From NCBI GenBank assembly GCA_947593615.1, contig CANQDR010000006.1, forward strand, positions 19,482 to 83,481: a DNA stretch of 64,000 nt. Reading direction: 5' to 3'. This DNA is from an uncultured Clostridia bacterium. Its GTDB lineage: Bacteria; Bacillota; Clostridia; Oscillospirales; Acutalibacteraceae. The notes under the pieces were generated by a model. It did not search any database. It had not been told where the DNA came from and saw nothing but the letters and a program-made list of their open reading frames with translations. Shown one piece after another: positions 56,424 to 63,977 of the stretch (positions are counted from its first letter, which is position 1; each line of letters begins with the position of its first letter). The translations under genes were made by a program, and so were the position numbers.

Positions 56424-57497
56424 ATGTTTGAAAAGATAGAAATTTTTGATAAGAGATATTCAGAGCTTTCGCAAAGGCTTTATGAGCCGTCAGTTGCATC
56501 AGACCCTGATGAATATCAGAAAATAATGAAAGAAATCAAATCTATTGAGGAGATTGTGCTGACGTACCGCAAGTATAAATCAGAGCTTGAAAAAGAGCAG
56601 GACAGCCTTGATATTATATATGAAACCTCAGACCCGGAGCTCAAGGAGCTTGCTCAGGCAGAGCTTGACGAAGCAAAAGAAAACATTGAACAGCTTTCTA
56701 ATCAGCTTAAAATACTGCTTTTGCCAAAAGACCCTAACGATGAGCGCAACGTAATTATAGAAATTCGCGGCGGTGCAGGAGGAGAAGAATCTGCGTTATT
56801 CAGTGCAGTGCTTTTCAGAATGTACACAATGTATGCCGAAAAACGCGGATATAAAGTTGAAATTATCAATGCCAGTGAAACAGAGCTTGGCGGATATAAG
56901 GAAATTTCGTTTATGGTCGAGGGCGACGGAGCTTATTCGCGTTTTAAGTATGAAAGCGGTGTCCATCGTGTTCAGCGAGTTCCCGAGACCGAAAGTCAGG
57001 GAAGAGTGCACACATCTACAACTACTGTTGCAGTCTTGCCCGAAGCAGAGGACGTTGAGCTTGAAATTGACCCGAACGATTTAAAAATAGATACGTTCCG
57101 CTCCAGCGGCGCAGGCGGTCAGCACATAAACAAAACAAGCTCGGCAATACGAATTACCCATATTCCCACGGGAACCGTGGTAGAGTGTCAGGACGAGAGA
57201 AGTCAGTATAAGAACAAGGATAAGGCTTTAAAGGTACTAAAAAGTCGTCTGCTTAAAGAAAAACAGGATAAACAGGCAAGCGAAATTGCCGCAGACAGAA
57301 AATCACAGGTGGGAACAGGTGACAGAAGCGAGCGCATACGCACCTATAATTATCCTCAGGGAAGAATCACAGACCACAGAATCGGTCTTACGCTCTACAA
57401 GCTTGAGAGCGTTTTAAACGGAAATCTTGATGAGGTCATAGACGCGCTTGTTACAGCCGAGCGCGCCGAGAAACTGAAAGAAAGTATGGAAGCATAA
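56424..57497 (+). CDS. prfA: Peptide chain release factor 1
   Basis: 357 residues. [16 protein letters not shown] carries the universal GGQ motif for peptidyl-tRNA hydrolysis. The codon-recognition region reads [19 protein letters not shown]; the proline-x-threonine pattern is RF1-like (RF2 has SPF). Full length with the helical N-terminal domain. Reads UAA and UAG. No frameshift signal is present, as expected for RF1. Confidence 0.96.
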   Translation: MFEKIEIFDKRYSELSQRLYEPSVASDPDEYQKIMKEIKSIEEIVLTYRKYKSELEKEQDSLDIIYETSDPELKELAQAELDEAKENIEQLSNQLKILLLPKDPNDERNVIIEIRGGAGGEESALFSAVLFRMYTMYAEKRGYKVEIINASETELGGYKEISFMVEGDGAYSRFKYESGVHRVQRVPETESQGRVHTSTTTVAVLPEAEDVELEIDPNDLKIDTFRSSGAGGQHINKTSSAIRITHIPTGTVVECQDERSQYKNKDKALKVLKSRLLKEKQDKQASEIAADRKSQVGTGDRSERIRTYNYPQGRITDHRIGLTLYKLESVLNGNLDEVIDALVTAERAEKLKESMEA

Positions 57498-57548
57498 TAC
57501 TAATCCTTGTCGGTTTGTCTGATGTTAGTATAAAACAAGGTGAATATT

Positions 57549-58583
57549 TTGAATACATTGATGCTTAAAAATTCTCCCGAAGACATAAAAAAAGCCGCCG
57601 CAATTCTCAGGGCAGGAGGTCTTGTGGGTATTCCCACCGAAACTGTTTACGGACTTGCGGCAAATGCTTTAGACGGAAATGCCGTGAAAAAGATTTTTGC
57701 AGCGAAGGGAAGACCTGCGGACAATCCTTTGATTGTCCATATCGCTGATTTTGACGACATAATCAGGTATAATTTAGTAAGAGAAATTCCCGAGAGTGCA
57801 AAAAAGCTTGCAGAAAATTTTTGGCCCGGACCTCTTACGATGATTTTAAAAAAATCAGATGCAATTCCAAATGAAGTTTCCGCAGGACTTGATACGGTTG
57901 CAATCCGCTTTCCAAGTCATAAAACAGCTCAAGAAATAATTAGAACAGCCGATATTCCCCTTGCTGCGCCGTCGGCAAATCTCTCGGGTTCTCCGAGCCC
58001 CACGTCGGCACAACATGTTATGAACGATATGAACGGCAGAATTGACGCGGTTTTTGACGGAGGAATTTGTGATGTGGGACTTGAAAGCACAGTAATAACG
58101 CTTGTCACAGAAATTCGGCGAGTACTCAGACCTGGCGGAGTTACTCTTGAACAGCTTAAAGCTGTTCTTGGAGAAGTTGAGGTTGACGATGCTGTTTTAC
58201 ATAGACTTGCAGATAATGCGAAAGCGGCAAGTCCCGGAATGAAATACAAGCATTATGCGCCAAAAGCAAATGTAATACTTCTTAAATGCAGCGACGAAGA
58301 GTATATTGATTATGTAAACAAAAATTACAAATACGGTGTTGCGGCATTGTGCTGTGACGAAGATATACCTTATTTAAAATCAAAGACATTTTCTTTGGGA
58401 AAACGCAATGATTATGCTGTGCAGGCTCAAAAATTGTTTGACGAACTGAGAAAAATTGACGAAAACAGCGATATTTCAACCGTTTATTCACGTCTGCCGT
58501 CGGTTGACGGAGTGGGAATGGCGGTATATAACAGGCTGATAAGGGCGGCAGGATTTGAGGTGATTGACCTTGAAAAAATATAA
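57549..58583 (+). CDS. tsaC: Threonylcarbamoyl-AMP synthase, long Sua5 form
   Basis: 344 residues from TTG 57549 (AAGGTGA upstream); an earlier GTG lies on the ribosome site. The YrdC domain (about 10-200) has GGLVGIPTETVYGLAANA, KGRPADNPLIVH and PSANLSGSPSPT, and is followed by a linker (SPGMKYKHYAPK) and a C-terminal Sua5 domain. Makes threonylcarbamoyl-AMP from threonine, bicarbonate and ATP for t6A in ANN-reading tRNAs. Its end overlaps coaE. Confidence 0.94.
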   Translation: MNTLMLKNSPEDIKKAAAILRAGGLVGIPTETVYGLAANALDGNAVKKIFAAKGRPADNPLIVHIADFDDIIRYNLVREIPESAKKLAENFWPGPLTMILKKSDAIPNEVSAGLDTVAIRFPSHKTAQEIIRTADIPLAAPSANLSGSPSPTSAQHVMNDMNGRIDAVFDGGICDVGLESTVITLVTEIRRVLRPGGVTLEQLKAVLGEVEVDDAVLHRLADNAKAASPGMKYKHYAPKANVILLKCSDEEYIDYVNKNYKYGVAALCCDEDIPYLKSKTFSLGKRNDYAVQAQKLFDELRKIDENSDISTVYSRLPSVDGVGMAVYNRLIRAAGFEVIDLEKI

Positions 58584-59181
58584 AATTGTCGGACTTACAG
58601 GACAGAGCGGAGCAGGTAAAAGCACAGTTGCCGCGCTTTTTGAAAAAAATAACGTCAGAGTAATTAATGCAGATCTGCTTGTTCAAAAGATTTATCGGGA
58701 AAATTCAATATGCCTGAAAACAGTTTCGTCGGTTTTCGGTGCTGACATAGTAAATCCAAACGGCGTACTTAACAGAGAACTGCTTGCTCAGAGAGCATTT
58801 TCTTCAAAAGACAACACAAGGCTTTTAAACTCGATTGTACACCCGTTTGTTATGTCGTGTTTTCTTGATGAGCTAAAAAATGCTGTATCAGAAAACTTTA
58901 ATATTATTGTTTATGACGCTCCGCAGTTATTTGAAAGCAACGCCGATTTAATATGCGATTTTATTGTGAGCGTAGTTGCTGACGAGGATAATCGGATAAA
59001 AAGAATATGCAGGCGTGACAAAATTACGCAGCAGCGGGCGATTATGAGGCTTAACGCACAGCTTAGCGAGGATTTTTTCAGAAAAAATTCCGATTTTATA
59101 ATCGAAAATAACGGCAGTTTTGATATATTGAAAACACAATTTGATAATATTATGAAAAAGCTTCAAATTGTCAAGGGGTGA
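58570..59181 (+). CDS. coaE: Dephospho-CoA kinase
   Basis: 203 residues from TTG 58570, with GAGGTGAT nine bases upstream inside the end of the previous gene (14-base overlap). P-loop GLTGQSGAGKST; then INADLLVQKIY and VYDAPQLFES, the usual CoaE core. Performs the last step of coenzyme A synthesis. A second in-frame TTG two codons earlier is too close to the ribosome site. Confidence 0.94.
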   Translation: MKKYKIVGLTGQSGAGKSTVAALFEKNNVRVINADLLVQKIYRENSICLKTVSSVFGADIVNPNGVLNRELLAQRAFSSKDNTRLLNSIVHPFVMSCFLDELKNAVSENFNIIVYDAPQLFESNADLICDFIVSVVADEDNRIKRICRRDKITQQRAIMRLNAQLSEDFFRKNSDFIIENNGSFDILKTQFDNIMKKLQIVKG

Positions 59182-59185
59182 TTTA

Positions 59186-59797
59186 ATGCCTAAGCCTTCC
59201 CGTTACAAAAGGAAAAGCAAAAAAGGAATAAAGGCAATAATATGGCTTGCGGTAATTGCCATTCTGACATGCGGTGTTGTGCTTTTCGTTTCAGTATATT
59301 TCGAGGACACAAAAACAGATCTTGAAAAAGTTAATTATCCGCAAAAGTACAGCGAGTATGTTGAAAAAGCGGCGGAGGATTATGACCTTGAACCGGCGCT
59401 TATTTATGCAGTGATCCGCACGGAAAGCGGCTTTAATCCCGATGCAGAGTCTGATGCGGGCGCATGCGGAATTATGCAGATCATGCCGTCGTCATTTGAA
59501 TGGATTCAGCAGAAACGGGGAACTGAGGGAGAATACACAACTCAGGATTTATTCAATCCCGAAATATGTATTGATTACGGCAGTTATCTTCTCAAGTATT
59601 TTTATGATTTATACGGCGACGAAAGGTGTGCCGTAGCCGCGTATAACGCAGGATTTGTAGTCGGCGGCTGGCTTGAGGACAGCAGATACAGCGATGACGG
59701 AAAAACACTGACTGAGATTCCGTATCCCGAAACAAACAGCTATGTCGATAAGGTTGAAAGCGCAAAAGAAATGTATATCAAATTATATTATTCATAA
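59186..59797 (+). CDS. Membrane-anchored lytic transglycosylase, SLT family
   Basis: 203 residues from ATG 59186 (GGGGTGAT upstream). Basic N-terminus, one membrane helix (AIIWLAVIAILTCGVVLFV), then a lysozyme-like domain: catalytic glutamate in RTESGFNPDAES, GIMQIMPSS and AAYNAGFVVGGWL. Cleaves peptidoglycan glycan strands between MurNAc and GlcNAc to anhydro products, outside the membrane. Follows coaE with four bases between. Confidence 0.92.
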   Translation: MPKPSRYKRKSKKGIKAIIWLAVIAILTCGVVLFVSVYFEDTKTDLEKVNYPQKYSEYVEKAAEDYDLEPALIYAVIRTESGFNPDAESDAGACGIMQIMPSSFEWIQQKRGTEGEYTTQDLFNPEICIDYGSYLLKYFYDLYGDERCAVAAYNAGFVVGGWLEDSRYSDDGKTLTEIPYPETNSYVDKVESAKEMYIKLYYS

Positions 59798-59824
59798 AAT
59801 AATCAAAAAAGGAAGGATTATAAT

Positions 59825-61237
59825 ATGGTTGAAGAAAAATCAAAAACAGCAAAGCTTAAAGAAAAAATTATGATGACCGAGCCCGAGGGCATTAAGGCAT
59901 TATCAAAAAAAGAGATAAAAAAGGCAGATGAATTCTGCATAGGCTACAAGGCCTTTTTGGATAATTCTCCGATTGAGCGTGAAGCTGTGCGCTATACGGT
60001 GGAGCTTGTGAAAAAATCCGGATTTACCGAGTTTGACCCTGACGCTGATTATAAGGCAGGAGACAAAGTTTATTTCATCAACCGCGACAAGGCGCTTGCG
60101 CTTGCCGTAATCGGCAAAAACGGAGTAAAAAATGGAGCAAGGCTTGCGATCGCACATATTGATTCTCCGAGAATTGATTTAAAGCCTAACCCTCTGTATG
60201 AGGCAAATGACCTTGCACTTTTTAAAACTCATTACTACGGCGGATTAAAGAAATACCAGTGGACGGCAATTCCGCTTTCTCTGCACGGTACGGTGGTTAA
60301 AATCGATGGAAGTAAGGTTGATATAAGCTGGGGCGATAAGGATGACGAGTCCTGCTTCTGCATTACCGATTTGCTTCCTCACCTTGCAAAGGAGCAGTCT
60401 GCAAAACCTATGGCTAAGGTTTTCACAGGTGAAGATTTAAATGTGCTTGTAGGCTCACGCCCTTATGATACAAAGGATGAGGAAAAAGACCTTGTAAAGC
60501 TCAACGTAATGTCCATTCTTAATAAAAAATACGGAATTTGCGAAGGAGATTTTCTCTCGGCAGAGCTCTGCCTTATTCCGTCATATAAGGCAAAGGATAT
60601 AGGCTTTGACTCAAGTATGATAGGCGGATACGGCCACGACGACAAGGTTTGCGCATATCCTGCAATTATGGCGGCTGTTGACGCTGATGTTCCGGAACAG
60701 ACCTGCATAACCTATCTTGCAGATAAGGAGGAAATAGGAAGCGACGGCAATACCGGTATGCAAAGCGATTTTCTGCGTTTCTTCATCTATGATCTTGCTA
60801 AGCAGGACGGAATCGAGGGTTACAGAGCGCTTTCGCAAAGTACCTGCCTTTCTGCCGACGTAAGCGCCGCTTTTGACCCAACATACGCTTCTGCTTATGA
60901 AGTTAAAAACAGCTCATATATCAATAACGGCGTCATTATTTCAAAATATACAGGACACGGCGGCAAGTATGATACCTCAGACGCTTCGGCAGAATATATG
61001 GGTAAAATCCGCACAATGCTTGAAAAGAATGATATTTTATGGCAGGTAGGCGAACTTGGAAAGGTTGACCAGGGCGGCGGCGGAACAATTGCAAAGTATG
61101 TAGCTAATATGAATGTTGATGTTGTCGATTTGGGAGTACCCGTACTTTCAATGCACGCTCCGTTTGAAATTGTGTCTAAAACAGATGTTTATATGGCATA
61201 CAGAGCCTTTTTCGCGTTTTTTGATGCAAAAGATTAA
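59825..61237 (+). CDS. M18-family aminopeptidase
   Basis: 470 residues, AAGGAAGG before the ATG. Motifs of the M18 (aspartyl aminopeptidase/ApeB-like) di-zinc family: IAHIDSPRIDLKPNP with the first histidine and aspartate, DKEEIGSDGNTGMQS with the catalytic glutamates, SADVSAAFDPTYAS and the last histidine in VLSMHAPFEI. Cytoplasmic removal of N-terminal residues, probably in peptide recycling. Last gene of the operon. Confidence 0.93.
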   Translation: MVEEKSKTAKLKEKIMMTEPEGIKALSKKEIKKADEFCIGYKAFLDNSPIEREAVRYTVELVKKSGFTEFDPDADYKAGDKVYFINRDKALALAVIGKNGVKNGARLAIAHIDSPRIDLKPNPLYEANDLALFKTHYYGGLKKYQWTAIPLSLHGTVVKIDGSKVDISWGDKDDESCFCITDLLPHLAKEQSAKPMAKVFTGEDLNVLVGSRPYDTKDEEKDLVKLNVMSILNKKYGICEGDFLSAELCLIPSYKAKDIGFDSSMIGGYGHDDKVCAYPAIMAAVDADVPEQTCITYLADKEEIGSDGNTGMQSDFLRFFIYDLAKQDGIEGYRALSQSTCLSADVSAAFDPTYASAYEVKNSSYINNGVIISKYTGHGGKYDTSDASAEYMGKIRTMLEKNDILWQVGELGKVDQGGGGTIAKYVANMNVDVVDLGVPVLSMHAPFEIVSKTDVYMAYRAFFAFFDAKD

Positions 61238-61300
61238 AAAATACTTGCAATTTAACTTGAAGTATGATATTATACTACTTGCGGTTGTAAAACCGCATAT

Positions 61301-61377
61301 GCGCCGGTAGCTCAGCTGGATAGAGTGTCTGACTACGAATCAGAAGGTCGGGAGTTCGAGTCTCTTCCGGCGCGCCA
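61301..61377 (+). tRNA. tRNA-Arg(ACG)
   Basis: Acceptor stem GCGCCGG/CCGGCGC, D-arm GCTCAGCTGGATAGAGT, anticodon stem TCTGA/TCAGA with loop CTACGAA (anticodon ACG at 61335-61337), T-arm with GTTCGAG, discriminator G and encoded CCA. ACG is normally edited to ICG and reads CGU, CGC and CGA. Confidence 0.97.
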
Positions 61378-61380
61378 ATA

Positions 61381-61439
61381 TTACAGTAAAGTGATTTAAG
61401 CAGCCGAAAAGCTGTTTAAATCGCTCGGCTGTAATTTTA
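61381..61439 (+). terminator. Terminator after tRNA-Arg
   Basis: Outer pairs TTACAG/CTGTAA and an inner 12-bp stem GATTTAAGCAGC/GCTGTTTAAATC (one wobble), then TTTTATTATA. Starts four bases after the tRNA CCA. Confidence 0.75.
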
Positions 61440-61517
61440 TTATACAATTTAATAAATGATTTAACAAAGAATTCGGGGAGTTTGTCTGATGGAAATTAAT
61501 TTTTTGGAGGACCAACT

Positions 61518-61766
61518 ATGTCTAAAAAACGGCCCGAATTTCAATCGTATTATCGTAACGAAATTAAAAGGCTTAAGAAATTGAGCCGGTATTACTCTGA
61601 ACACAATAAAGATAATTCAATGGTGGATAATCAAATTAAAATTTATGAGCAACAGTTGTATGGTCATAAATTTAAGAAGGTTAAGTGTAAAAGTACTGAT
61701 AATACGTATAATAGGTTAAACATTTACTATCCCTCTTATAAGAGAGGTAAGAAAATAATAAAGTAG
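61518..61766 (+). CDS. Small basic protein, unknown
   Basis: 82 residues, GGAGG eight bases before the ATG. Very rich in Lys, Arg, Tyr and Asn (begins MSKKRPEFQSYYRNEIKRLK), with a helical N-terminal half and no membrane segment; it could bind nucleic acid. No family recognised. It lies just after tRNA-Arg, where integrated elements often begin, and its base composition is more AT-rich than the housekeeping genes upstream. Confidence 0.6.
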   Translation: MSKKRPEFQSYYRNEIKRLKKLSRYYSEHNKDNSMVDNQIKIYEQQLYGHKFKKVKCKSTDNTYNRLNIYYPSYKRGKKIIK

Positions 61767-62054
61767 TGTTATTGTACCTTTCCCTATTCAACGGAATCTT
61801 GTTGTCTAAGCAACAAGCATTCTCCGCCCCATTATCATCCCGACGATAGGGGTAATCCGCAGATATAGTTACAAACAAGAAATTATTATTTTCACACTTA
61901 ATAATTTCTTGCAGAGTGGATAAAGCTCTTAGCAATCAGGTGCTATCAACAGTGTGTATTGGCTCGCTTCCCGTTGGCAATATGAGGGATGATGCGAAGC
62001 TCTACCTGAGTGGCTGGTTGTATGAGATACATTTATCCTATTAAATTGTATTTG
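61767..62054. other. Gene-free segment with strong hairpins
   Basis: No convincing gene on either strand. Inverted repeats: CTTGTTG/CAACAAG (61798-61804 with 61811-61817), CCCC..ATC/GAT..GGGG near 61827-61852, and a perfect 13-bp pair CAAGAAATTATTA/TAATAATTTCTTG (61876-61888 with 61899-61911). AAGCTCT occurs twice (near 61923 and 61999). It may be part of a structured RNA, or a decayed element; orientation is uncertain. Confidence 0.45.
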
Positions 62055-62100
62055 TAAAAGAAATAAGACCTGCACCACGGGCAAAATAGGTACAGGTCTT
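62055..62100 (-). terminator. Terminator at the end of the candidate small RNA
   Basis: On the minus strand AAGACCTGTACC pairs with GGTGCAGGTCTT (near-perfect 12 bp, loop of 12), followed by ATTTCTTTTAC. The plus-strand side lacks a T-run, so it works leftward. Confidence 0.72.
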
Positions 62101-62234
62101 GACAAAAGTATTAATAAGCGTTTAAAATATAACGCATATCAAGCTTCACAAGTTCTGAGTAGGGATTTTACTCGGGGCGCATGCCTGTTTGTTGCTCCAA
62201 CAACAAACGGGCTGTGGGGCTTATTTAATTTTAC
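62055..62234 (-). ncRNA. Candidate structured small RNA, about 180 nt
   Basis: The minus strand has a perfect promoter (62269-62241), so transcription should start near 62234 and stop at the hairpin ending near 62055. In between, no start codon with a ribosome site opens a useful frame. The first 95 nt fold as a closed multi-branch unit: outer arms AAGCCCCACAG (62222-62212) with CTTGTGAAGCTT (62152-62141), an 11-bp hairpin CCCGTTTGTTG/CAACAAACAGG and a GAGTA/TACTC hairpin; then a GCGTT/AACGC hairpin and the terminator. It lacks the conserved sequences of SRP RNA, tmRNA and RNase P RNA. Class unknown. Confidence 0.55.
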
Positions 62235-62240
62235 GATATT

Positions 62241-62269
62241 ATTATAGAATAATAGTTAAATTTTGTCAA
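62241..62269 (-). promoter_or_regulatory. Perfect minus-strand sigma-A promoter of the candidate small RNA
   Basis: Reading the minus strand: TTGACA (62269-62264), 17-base spacer, TATAAT (62246-62241). Full consensus, with no protein gene downstream on that strand for more than 1 kb. One of only two perfect promoters noticed in the window. Confidence 0.78.
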
Positions 62270-62342
62270 TATGTTTTTTAAAGTTTATTTTTAATTATTT
62301 TATAATATGCTTCGTAACAGAAAATATGATATAAAAAAAGAC

Positions 62343-62365
62343 AAGTGTCCCTCCGAGGGACACTT
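62343..62365. repeat. Hairpin, left partner of the pair flanking the DUF5710 gene
   Basis: AAGTGTCCCTC and GAGGGACACTT, 11-bp arms with a one-base centre. Near-identical to the hairpin at 63070-63096. On the minus strand it is followed by a T-run (TGTCTTTTTTT), so it can terminate leftward transcription. Confidence 0.75.
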
Positions 62366-62417
62366 AAAAAAGCATTACTAAGTGAATAAATATCACAATG
62401 AAAAGGAGAGATATACT

Positions 62418-63065
62418 ATGTCATTACTTATAGATATCCCTTATTGCGATAAGGATGAAGCTAAATTATTAGGAGCAAAATGGAATCCTGAATTAAAAAA
62501 ATGGTTTATTAAAAATAAGTCAGATTATCCTAAATTCTCAAAATGGATTGTTAAAGGAGAAGGTTATACCACTATTTTGTGTGATTATTTTTACATTGTA
62601 TTGGGAGTTAGAAAGTGCTTTAAATGCCATAAGCTAACAAATGTAATGTGTTTTGCTGTTAAAAATTTTTTGTTAATGGGTAAATCTCAGAATGAATTTG
62701 ACTTTCCATATGAATATTTTCACAATGATGTACATATTTCACCGATAATTAAATCATTGCCGGAGGGGTTTCTTGGATTTTTAAATGACAAATATAAATT
62801 TTATTTTGATTTTTCAAAAACAACAGGAGATAGTTATTTTGCAAATCATTGTGACCATTGTGGAATGATTCAGGGAAATTATTATTTATTTGAAGAACCG
62901 GATTCTCCGTTCTATGTGGATTCTGTAGAATGTGCATCTGAATTAAATTTATTTAAAATAAAACTTAAATATGACTTAATATGTGATCTTGATTTTTCAA
63001 TAGGATCAGATGACTATTTAATTGAAAAATACGCAAAATTACATGATACGGATATTGTGATATAA
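62418..63065 (+). CDS. DUF5710-domain protein with two CxxC pairs
   Basis: 215 residues from ATG 62418 (AAGGAG upstream; an earlier in-frame ATG has no site). The N-terminal 45 residues (IPYCDKDEAKLLGAKWNPEL, then KKWFI) match the DUF5710 fold, seen at the ends of plasmid, phage and DNA-processing proteins. Two cysteine pairs, CFKCHK and CDHCG, could form a zinc ribbon. The C-terminal half is acidic and unrecognised. AT-rich; flanked by two near-identical hairpins. Function unknown; probably accessory. Confidence 0.72.
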   Translation: MSLLIDIPYCDKDEAKLLGAKWNPELKKWFIKNKSDYPKFSKWIVKGEGYTTILCDYFYIVLGVRKCFKCHKLTNVMCFAVKNFLLMGKSQNEFDFPYEYFHNDVHISPIIKSLPEGFLGFLNDKYKFYFDFSKTTGDSYFANHCDHCGMIQGNYYLFEEPDSPFYVDSVECASELNLFKIKLKYDLICDLDFSIGSDDYLIEKYAKLHDTDIVI

Positions 63066-63069
63066 AAAA

Positions 63070-63096
63070 ACATGTGTCCCTTGGAGGGACACTTGT
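63070..63096. terminator. Bidirectional terminator, right partner of the hairpin pair
   Basis: GTGTCCCT and AGGGACAC with loop TGG and outer ACA/TGT pairs, with an A-run on the left and TTTTAT on the right. It lies between the converging genes ending at 63065 and 63098. Shares its core with 62343-62365. Confidence 0.83.
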
Positions 63097-63097
63097 T

Positions 63098-63802
63098 TTA
63101 TAATTTAGATATAAATCCTGCTGCAATAGCAGCTCCAGCAATAACAGCATTACCTGCTGCATTAGACTTTCTATTATTTCTGATTAGATTGTTGATATTT
63201 TGTAACGCTTGCATTTGCCGATTAAATTGAAAATTCATACGGCGTTCATATTCAAATAAATTAATTGCTTCTTTAAGATTATCTGCTCTTCTATTTAGTA
63301 TGTAATTAATAATCATATCACCAGCAAACCAATAAACCTCAGGTAAGTAATTATATTCGGATATTTGTTTCGATATTTGATTTATTTTATTTAAAATATC
63401 ATTGATGTTGTTGTTTAAAACAATAATGCTTGATTTGGCGCGCTTCACTTTATATTTATGTGATATTGACGTTGAGGCTTTATATATTGTCCAGATTGCC
63501 ATTCCAATAAATGATAAAGATAATATAAATATAATCATAAATGAAGCCATCCGTGAACCAACATCAGGATTGGTTTTGATATTATAACTATGAAATATTT
63601 CTAAAATTACAATCATAATTAAAACTGCTATTCTCCAAGTAAAGCACCAAACAGGGCCGAAGCAAAAAATTTTTTTATTTATCAAATTCATATATTCTGT
63701 TTTTTGTCGTTGAAGATTAATTAAATGATTTACCCATTGATTTCTTGTTTTACAAAGATATAGTAATTGATTTAAAATAGTTATATCGGTAATTTCTATC
63801 AT
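63098..63802 (-). CDS. Membrane protein, unknown function
   Basis: 234 residues from the ATG at 63802, which has TGGAGA upstream. A soluble N-terminal stretch of about 45 residues, two membrane helices (near 50-72 and 85-110), a long helical, coiled-coil-like cytoplasmic part (NNNINDILNKINQISKQI onward) and an Ala/Gly-rich hydrophobic end (GNAVIAGAAIAAGF). No family recognised. AT-rich, with its own promoter; converges with the DUF5710 gene. Confidence 0.68.
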   Translation of the reverse strand: MIEITDITILNQLLYLCKTRNQWVNHLINLQRQKTEYMNLINKKIFCFGPVWCFTWRIAVLIMIVILEIFHSYNIKTNPDVGSRMASFMIIFILSLSFIGMAIWTIYKASTSISHKYKVKRAKSSIIVLNNNINDILNKINQISKQISEYNYLPEVYWFAGDMIINYILNRRADNLKEAINLFEYERRMNFQFNRQMQALQNINNLIRNNRKSNAAGNAVIAGAAIAAGFISKL

Positions 63803-63833
63803 ATTTATATCTCCATTTACTGTTATATGTTCC

Positions 63834-63862
63834 AGTATATCACATATTTTGACATTGTTCAA
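63834..63862 (-). promoter_or_regulatory. Promoter of the membrane protein at 63098
   Basis: On the minus strand TTGAAC (63862-63857), 17-base spacer, TATACT (63839-63834). A CATTG/CAATG inverted repeat overlaps the -35 box and could be an operator. Confidence 0.62.
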
Positions 63863-63934
63863 TGAAATTTGTTAGTTTTATTTACTGAAACTGTAGGATT
63901 ACAATAGATGTGTTACAAAAAACGAGAGTGAACC

Positions 63935-63977
63935 GTGGAATTGAGGAAAACTGCAAGCAGTTTACACACAATTCCAC
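63935..63977. repeat. Nested inverted repeat near the right edge
   Basis: Outer arms GTGGAATTG (63935-63943) and CAATTCCAC (63969-63977), both perfect; an inner perfect pair AAACTGC (63948-63954) and GCAGTTT (63957-63963). No T-run follows directly. Nothing else is recognised between 63863 and the window end. Confidence 0.75.

Noticed and set aside
61301..61377. tRNA-Arg 3' end as a proven attachment site
   Set aside because: No second copy of the tRNA 3' end and no integrase lies in the window, so this stays a suspicion only.
61681..61935. 84-codon minus-strand frame in the gene-free segment
   Set aside because: It runs through the strong hairpins, overlaps the 82-residue gene on the other strand, and has no ribosome site.
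62055..62234. Candidate small RNA as SRP RNA, tmRNA or 6S RNA
   Set aside because: There is no GGAAGGAAGC-type SRP loop, no tmRNA tRNA-like ends, and the fold is branched rather than the long rod with central bubble of 6S RNA.
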